NCBI RefSeq assembly: GCF_019237615.1
Contig: NZ_JAFAGT010000085.1
Location: 1 to 64,000, forward strand
DNA length: 64,000 bases
Direction of reading: 5' to 3'
Source: Roseateles sp.
Lineage (GTDB): Bacteria; Pseudomonadota; Gammaproteobacteria; Burkholderiales; Burkholderiaceae_C
Part shown: in pieces, positions 62,792-64,000 of the stretch
Layout of the letters: each line of letters opens with the position of its first letter
Numbering within the stretch: position 1 is the stretch's first letter
The notes under the pieces: model-generated
Told to the model about the DNA's origin: nothing
Databases searched by the model: none
What the model saw: the letters and a program-made list of their open reading frames with translations, nothing else
Made by a program: the position numbers and the translations under genes

Positions 62792-63337
62792 ATGAAAGCA
62801 CCCGTCCTCCTCCTGCTGCTCGCCGGCCTGGCGGGCCTCGCCCATGCCCAGGCGATGAAGCCCGGCCTGTGGGAGCTGAAGCAGACGCCCCAACTCGACC
62901 CCGAGCGCCAGGCCCAGATGGCGCAGGCGCAGAAGGCCATGGAGAGCATGTCGCCCGAGCAGCGCAAGATGATGGAGAGCATGATGGGCCAGCATGGCGT
63001 CAGCATGGGCTTCTCCGGCGGCGCGATCACGATCAAGGCCTGCATCACGAAGGAGCAGGCCGAGCGCAACATGACGCCGACCGGCGAACGCGGCAACTGC
63101 ACGCACAACAGCCAGCGCAGCGGCAACGTCATCAAGACCCGCTTCGTCTGCACCGACCCGGTCGGCGAAGGCGAGAGCACGGTCACGCTCAAGGGCGGCG
63201 ATGGCTTCAGCAACCAGGTCCGGATCACCCGGCAGCGCAACGGCAAGACCGAGACGACGACGATGAGCGGCGAGGGCCGCTGGCTGGGCAGCGACTGCGG
63301 TGACATCAAGCCGATGAAGGACCAGGCCAAGCCTTGA
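62792..63337 (+). CDS. DUF3617 family secreted protein
   Basis: Signal peptide AHAQAMKPGLWELKQTPQLDPERQAQMAQAQKAMESMSPEQRKMMESMM...ITIKACITKEQ. Confidence 0.8.
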   Translation: MKAPVLLLLLAGLAGLAHAQAMKPGLWELKQTPQLDPERQAQMAQAQKAMESMSPEQRKMMESMMGQHGVSMGFSGGAITIKACITKEQAERNMTPTGERGNCTHNSQRSGNVIKTRFVCTDPVGEGESTVTLKGGDGFSNQVRITRQRNGKTETTTMSGEGRWLGSDCGDIKPMKDQAKP

Positions 63338-64000
63338 AACAGCGTCTCTCGCAAATTCTCTTCAGCCAGGGCTTCGGCACTCGCAGGCTGTGTGCAGGAC
63401 TGGTCTGGAACGGTGAGGTGTCCGTCGGCGGTGCGGTCGTCGACGACCCCGATGCCGAGTTCGAAACCCAGGGCCTGCGCTTCACGGTCGACGGCCGGGA
63501 ATGGCCCTGCTTCGACAAGGCACTCATCCTGCTGCACAAGCCGGCCGGCTACGAGTGCTCCCAAAAGCCCAAGCACCACCCCAGCGTCATGAGCCTGCTG
63601 CCCGCGCCGCTTCGCGAGCGCGGCGTGCAACCCATAGGCCGGCTGGACGAAGACACCACAGGCCTGCTGCTGCTGACCGATGACGGCGCCCTGATCCACA
63701 AGCTGACATCTCCCAAGCACCATGTGCCCAAGGTCTACGAGGCCCGCTGCAAGCATCCGCTGACGGCGGCAATGGCCGAGCAGCTGCTGGCCGGCGTCGA
63801 GCTCAAGGAGCCCGAAGGCAAGTTCCAGCGCCCGCCCGAGATCAGCAAGGTCGAAGCCGCCGAAATCGTCGACGAAACGCTGCTGCGCCTGACATTGCTG
63901 GAGGGCAAGTACCACCAGGTCAAGCGCATGGTCGCGGCGGTGGGCAATCGCGTCGAGGCCTTGCACCGGCCGCGCTTCGGCGCGCTGGGCTTGCCGGAGG
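63334..64000 (+). CDS. 16S rRNA pseudouridine synthase RsuA-like (partial, runs off window; TTG start inferred)
   Basis: KQRLSQILFSQGFGTRRLCAGLVWNGEVSVGG...LLHKPAGYECSQ...PIGRLDEDTTGLLLLTDDGALIHKLTSPK. Confidence 0.88.
   Translation, partial: MKQRLSQILFSQGFGTRRLCAGLVWNGEVSVGGAVVDDPDAEFETQGLRFTVDGREWPCFDKALILLHKPAGYECSQKPKHHPSVMSLLPAPLRERGVQPIGRLDEDTTGLLLLTDDGALIHKLTSPKHHVPKVYEARCKHPLTAAMAEQLLAGVELKEPEGKFQRPPEISKVEAAEIVDETLLRLTLLEGKYHQVKRMVAAVGNRVEALHRPRFGALGLPE

Overview
A 64 kb, GC-rich chromosomal window that looks like a Burkholderiales-type beta-proteobacterium (lineage inferred from gene content and order). Core part: the 3' end of the nuo operon (nuoD-A), tRNA-Leu(GAG), secG, tpiA, a qor-like reductase, pnp/rpsO, an Hsp20 gene, the isc operon (iscR-S-U-A-hscB-hscA-fdx) running into tsaD, uvrB, an aromatic aminotransferase, phaZ, rnfB/rsxB-like, nth, zapB-like/zapA, an unannotated 6S RNA candidate, an EVE-domain gene, a PPIase and feoAB. 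Middle part: a ~12 kb divergent signalling island of three hybrid histidine kinases, a receiver-kinase lacking the phospho-acceptor His, an orphan periplasmic binding protein and an HD-GYP response regulator. After it come trhO, a His/Arg-type ABC uptake operon containing a desuccinylase-like gene, M3 peptidase, yaeQ, argG, murB, yajQ, a PrsT/PEP-CTERM locus, a truncated IS4-type transposase abutting a hipBA module, two acyl-CoA dehydrogenases and an rsuA-like gene. The strongest leads are: (1) a near-consensus LexA box overlapping a promoter in front of a 26-aa cationic Trp/Leu-rich ORF downstream of argG; (2) the signalling island, with its SBP-kinase operon, H-to-Q pseudo-kinase and a C-terminal module shared by three kinases; (3) a 6S RNA gene separated from zapA by a decayed M48 peptidase; (4) a -24/-12 (sigma-54) promoter in front of the PEP-CTERM gene. 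No searches were run; family names come from reading the translated sequences.
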